From Xanthomonas sp. (lineage in GTDB: Bacteria; Pseudomonadota; Gammaproteobacteria; Xanthomonadales; Xanthomonadaceae), in assembly GCF_017163755.1 (NCBI RefSeq), contig NZ_JAFIWC010000015.1, positions 62,001 through 126,000 on the forward strand: a stretch of DNA of 64,000 bases, read 5' to 3'. This document shows positions 63,714-64,000 of the stretch, in pieces; position 1 is the first letter of the stretch; the number at the start of each line of letters is the position of its first letter. Both the position numbers and the translations under genes were made by a program. The notes beneath the pieces were generated by a model, which worked only from the letters and a program-made list of their open reading frames with translations, searched no databases and was not told the DNA's origin.

Positions 63714-64000
63714 GGTCAGGACGTCCTGCCGTCGCTGCCGGTTCGCCGGCGCAGTGGAGCCCGGGCGCACCCGAACACGCCACGTGGACCCAGCCGACTC
63801 CGTCCTGGCTCATGGCCGCGGTGCGCATGTTCAGGCAACCCGATCATCGAGCATCCAATTCGACGGCGTTCCGAGCCCGCCATAGTACCGCGCAGCTTCG
63901 CAAGCCAAGCGCACGCCAGGGCCGGCGCGCGGGGCATGCATCTGCCTGCGATCGGTGCGGCGCCAGCGACATGCCCATCACGCCGCGCCTGTACCGTATC
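63714..64000. other. right-hand end of window, no gene seen
   Basis: No open frame in these 287 bases gives a recognisable product. They may hold the transporter promoter and the edge of the next gene. Confidence 0.4.

Overview
The window is very GC-rich (visibly about 70%), densely packed DNA from a gammaproteobacterium that looks like Xanthomonas or a close relative in the Xanthomonadaceae. The reasons are the trehalose/glycogen cluster order malQ-treY-DUF2934-glgX, large TonB-dependent receptors with an extended N-terminus next to glycoside hydrolases, Xanthomonas-type REP sequences and GGGACTC-like intergenic repeats. No rRNA, tRNA, CRISPR array or insertion sequence was seen.

Layout. 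1-5.9 kb: the end of malQ, then treY, a small DUF2934 gene and glgX, all on + (maltooligosaccharide to trehalose, glycogen debranching). 6.1-14.1 kb: a complete nitrate assimilation operon on - (narK-type transporter, nirB, nirD, nasA, cobA). It is preceded by a sigma-54 promoter, two ANTAR-type hairpins and an intrinsic terminator. The cognate regulators nasS-nasT lie at 19.9-21.7 kb, divergent from a shortened cysG. In between are a Fur-controlled TonB receptor operon (14.4-17.9 kb) and a divergent SDR/AraC pair.

22.9-38.0 kb is a carbohydrate-utilisation locus: two GH43 enzymes, a sialidase-fold secreted enzyme, an SGLT-type symporter, a FCD-domain GntR regulator, two TonB receptors, a secreted aldose epimerase and a GH5-like hydrolase. 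One 13-bp palindrome recurs in three promoters, one of them upstream of the regulator itself. The locus therefore looks like a single regulon, plausibly for arabinose-containing oligosaccharides.

38-48.5 kb: poxB, small proteins, a DUF1264 lipoprotein, a desaturase/ferredoxin-reductase pair divergent from a FabR-type repressor, and a pirin-DoxX-reductase operon followed by an SDR. 48.9-52.4 kb: a three-gene operon with a small unknown protein, a double-domain KaiC-like ATPase that lacks the phosphorylation residues of cyanobacterial KaiC, and a protein fusing a GGDEF domain to a histidine kinase. This is the least described system in the window. 52.5-64 kb: nnrD with a histidine phosphatase, two DUF892 proteins, a SRAP-family protein that has lost its catalytic residues, a chemoreceptor, a permuted NlpC/P60 protein, an argP/argO-type divergent pair and a DASS-type transporter.

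All family assignments come from reading translated sequence by eye; no database search was run.
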